Below are positions 5,700 to 6,833 of a stretch of DNA of 6,833 bases, piece by piece (within the stretch, counting starts at the first letter, position 1; each line of letters opens with the position of its first letter). The stretch comes from JBBDIM01 sp040880405 (GTDB lineage Bacteria; Planctomycetota; Planctomycetia; Pirellulales; Pirellulaceae). Under the pieces are notes generated by a model. That model was given only the letters and a program-made list of their open reading frames with translations, was not told the DNA's origin and did not search any database. The position numbers were made by a program, and so were the translations under genes. The stretch lies in NCBI GenBank assembly GCA_040880405.1, contig JBBDIM010000046.1:1-6833 (forward strand). The letters are read 5' to 3'.

Positions 5700-5733
5700 C
5701 AAAAAAAACGCGTCAACCATCGGTCAGACGCGT
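5700..5733 (-). terminator. Intrinsic terminator of the small lipoprotein gene
   Basis: On the minus strand ACGCGTC (5733-5727) pairs perfectly with GACGCGT (5714-5708) around a 12-base loop that can form an inner ACC/GGT pairing. An uninterrupted run of eight T (5708-5701) follows. It lies 64 bases after the lipoprotein stop codon. This is the clearest Rho-independent terminator in the window, and it also insulates the DUF1080 gene from upstream transcription. Confidence 0.88.
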
Positions 5734-5797
5734 CTTCGATGCACATTGCGTGTGGGCAGCTCAGGAGCCAATCTTGAAACGACCGGCCTTCAGAGCA

Positions 5798-5989
5798 CTA
5801 TTCGACGACTTCCTCTTCCGTCTCAGTCTCCATCTCGGTTTCCGTCGCGGGGGCTTCGTCGGTCTCGCCCGGTACTTCTACTTCAGGAGGAGGAGTCGGT
5901 GCGGGCGCGTCGGCCGGTTCGCAACCGATGGTCAGGGACACACAAGCCAGCAGCATGCTGGCGGTAGCCAGCCATTTCAGAATCGACAT
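5798..5989 (-). CDS. Small acidic lipoprotein, 63 aa, function unknown
   Basis: The N-terminus is a lipoprotein signal: Met-Ser-Ile-Leu-Lys, a hydrophobic core at about 6-21, and the lipobox-like TIGC ending at Cys23, which would be lipidated after signal peptidase II cleavage. The remaining 40 residues are low complexity. They contain 15 Glu/Asp, 8 Pro and many Thr, with no Lys or Arg, and end in a Glu-rich stretch. The tail should be disordered and strongly negative, extending from a membrane into the periplasm. An AAGGAG lies 8 bases before the ATG, a possible promoter lies upstream, and a strong terminator lies downstream, so this is a self-contained gene despite its size. Short lipoproteins with Pro/Glu-rich tails are, to my recollection, common in planctomycetes and lack assigned roles. 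I recognise no family and assign no function. Confidence 0.85.
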   Translation of the reverse strand: MSILKWLATASMLLACVSLTIGCEPADAPAPTPPPEVEVPGETDEAPATETEMETETEEEVVE

Positions 5990-6053
5990 CGTGATAGCTC
6001 CTTGGAAAAAGTTAGTTCCGCGAAATGTTATTCGTGAGACGGCACTGTTTATT

Positions 6054-6081
6054 ATTCTAGAGGGGGGAAACTTCGGCGCAA
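6054..6081 (-). promoter_or_regulatory. Possible promoter of the small lipoprotein gene
   Basis: On the minus strand TTGCGC (6081-6076) is followed by 16 bases and TAGAAT (6059-6054; 5 of 6 matches to the -10 consensus). The predicted start near 6047 gives a leader of roughly 58 bases. The -10 is good and the -35 matches only in TTG. Confidence 0.4.
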
Positions 6082-6133
6082 ACCATGTCGGGTTAAAGTT
6101 TTTCCTGGGGGAGGTTTCCGTCTGCCGGGGTAA

Positions 6134-6154
6134 CCGATTCCTTTGGAATATCGG
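6134..6154 (-). terminator. Weak bulged hairpin after the GH10-like gene
   Basis: CCGATTCC (6134-6141) pairs with GGAATATCGG (6145-6154) around a TTT loop, with a 2-base bulge. It starts 6 bases beyond the stop codon in the gene's direction. No T-run follows, so termination here is doubtful; it may only stabilise the mRNA 3' end. Confidence 0.25.
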
Positions 6155-6159
6155 GAATC

Positions 6160-6833
6160 TTACTTCAGGTACTTCCGAGCCAACTCCTCAATTGCCTCCA
6201 CCACCGACTTTGAGCGTCCTTTGGTATCGATCAAACCGGAATGGGGATAAAGGTGAGGGCCCTCATCGCTGGCTTGATTCCAAAAGATCCCCTGAACGCT
6301 GGGATGGGTGGCGATCGCGGGCAAAATCTTACGCACCAGTTCGCGCTGCCAGCGGCGGCTGATTCGTTGATTCTCCGGTGGCGGTTCGGTCAAAGGATAA
6401 ACCGCGTGGGGGTCCGCCCGCCAAGAGCTGGGGACCGAAATGCTGACAAACAGCGGTATCCCTAACATTCCCCATTGATCCAAGAGATCGGAAACCTCGA
6501 AGAAATCTCGGAAAAACGAAGTTCCTCGTTCTCGACCCAGATTCATTTCCAAGCCGATTCCGCTGACTCCGATGCCACCACGCACGAGTTCCTCCGCGAA
6601 ATGAATCGGCGCTAGTTCTCGGTCGCTGCTCGCCAGATATTCACCCCACGGCAAATCGAAGCTGACCAAGACCGGCGTGCGTGGTTCCTGCTTACGGATC
6701 GTTTCAATCGAACTCAGGAGCAAGTGGAGTTGCTGTTCGTCGGTGAGATTCAAAGTACGACAATGATTCAGCCCACTGGCGCAATACCAAAAGTCGGTAT
6801 CCCCGCCAAACTTCCGGACCACCCCTTCGACGA
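6160..6833 (-). CDS. GH10-like (endo-1,4-beta-xylanase family) protein, C-terminal part
   Basis: The frame is open to the right edge and ends in TAA at 6160-6162, so about 224 C-terminal residues are visible and the true start is outside. A GTG at 6822 lies in mid-domain and is not a credible start. Numbering from that GTG, the pattern follows the second half of a GH10 TIM barrel. FWYCASGLN (11-19) is followed by a long helix with TDEQQL (27-32), VSGIGLEMNLG (86-96) at the place of GH10's GLQxH strand, and DQWGMLGIPLFVSISVPS (115-132) at the nucleophile strand. VQGIFWNQASDEG (176-188) matches the late Trp/Asp strand, and SGLIDTKGRSKSVVEAI (195-211) is the usual GH10 ending (gGLld.dgrpKpay). 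At the nucleophile strand, canonical ITE is replaced by VSIS, so the usual catalytic Glu seems missing. It may be an inactive or altered relative; localisation cannot be judged without the N-terminus. Family call moderate, activity unknown. Confidence 0.72.
   Translation of the reverse strand, partial: VEGVVRKFGGDTDFWYCASGLNHCRTLNLTDEQQLHLLLSSIETIRKQEPRTPVLVSFDLPWGEYLASSDRELAPIHFAEELVRGGIGVSGIGLEMNLGRERGTSFFRDFFEVSDLLDQWGMLGIPLFVSISVPSSWRADPHAVYPLTEPPPENQRISRRWQRELVRKILPAIATHPSVQGIFWNQASDEGPHLYPHSGLIDTKGRSKSVVEAIEELARKYLK

Noticed and set aside
5642..6037. Plus-strand open frames of 131 and 73 codons opposite the small lipoprotein
   Set aside because: They read through the terminator hairpin and antisense to the lipoprotein, have no ribosome binding site and have Arg/Ser-rich composition typical of antisense frames.
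6241..6465. Plus-strand frame opposite the GH10-like gene
   Set aside because: It is a shadow of a minus-strand coding frame that has recognisable family motifs.
1..6833. Defence island, phage or toxin-antitoxin system
   Set aside because: No nuclease, helicase, integrase, phage structural or toxin-antitoxin motif was found among the genes; the content looks chromosomal and ordinary.

Overview
The window looks like a piece of a planctomycete chromosome, most likely from the Pirellula/Rhodopirellula/Blastopirellula side of the phylum. This is inferred from gene content: an FHA-GAF-SpoIIE phosphatase fusion, a secreted DUF1080 (3-keto-disaccharide hydrolase family) protein, a tiny acidic lipoprotein, and a GH10-like protein of a type I associate with planctomycetes. 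No 16S rRNA or other strong marker is present, so the assignment is not proven.

Layout, left to right. (1) The last 29 codons of an unidentified + strand gene end at 92. (2) Convergent to it, a minus-strand pair reads leftwards: an HtrA/Deg-type membrane-anchored serine protease (771-1970), whose TGA overlaps the ATG of a HAD-family phosphatase (103-774). (3) Upstream of the protease lies a minus-strand tRNA-Gln(CTG) with its own well-spaced promoter and a hairpin-plus-T terminator, so it is probably an independent unit. (4) A 235-bp divergent gap holds an 18-bp perfect palindrome. (5) A 575-aa + strand FHA-GAF-SpoIIE/PP2C phosphatase follows (2367-4094). (6) A 342-bp convergent gap holds a 242-bp element bounded by 19-bp perfect inverted repeats. 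Each end is itself a near-identical 34/35-nt hairpin, giving the shape of a REPIN or MITE. (7) Minus-strand genes follow: a secreted DUF1080 protein (start placed at 5486), a 63-aa lipoprotein (5798-5989) with a strong terminator behind it, and the C-terminal part of a GH10-like protein that runs off the right edge.

Functionally the window mixes envelope protein quality control (HtrA), small-molecule phosphatase housekeeping (HAD), a cytoplasmic signal-integrating phosphatase (FHA-GAF-PP2C), and secreted or carbohydrate-related proteins (DUF1080, GH10-like). Only the HtrA-HAD pair is clearly co-transcribed. The other genes appear to be separate units. I see no phage genes, no CRISPR array, no transposase and no clear multi-gene defence or biosynthetic system. 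The least ordinary elements are the inverted-repeat element at 4135-4376 and the GH10-like protein that seems to lack the usual nucleophile.
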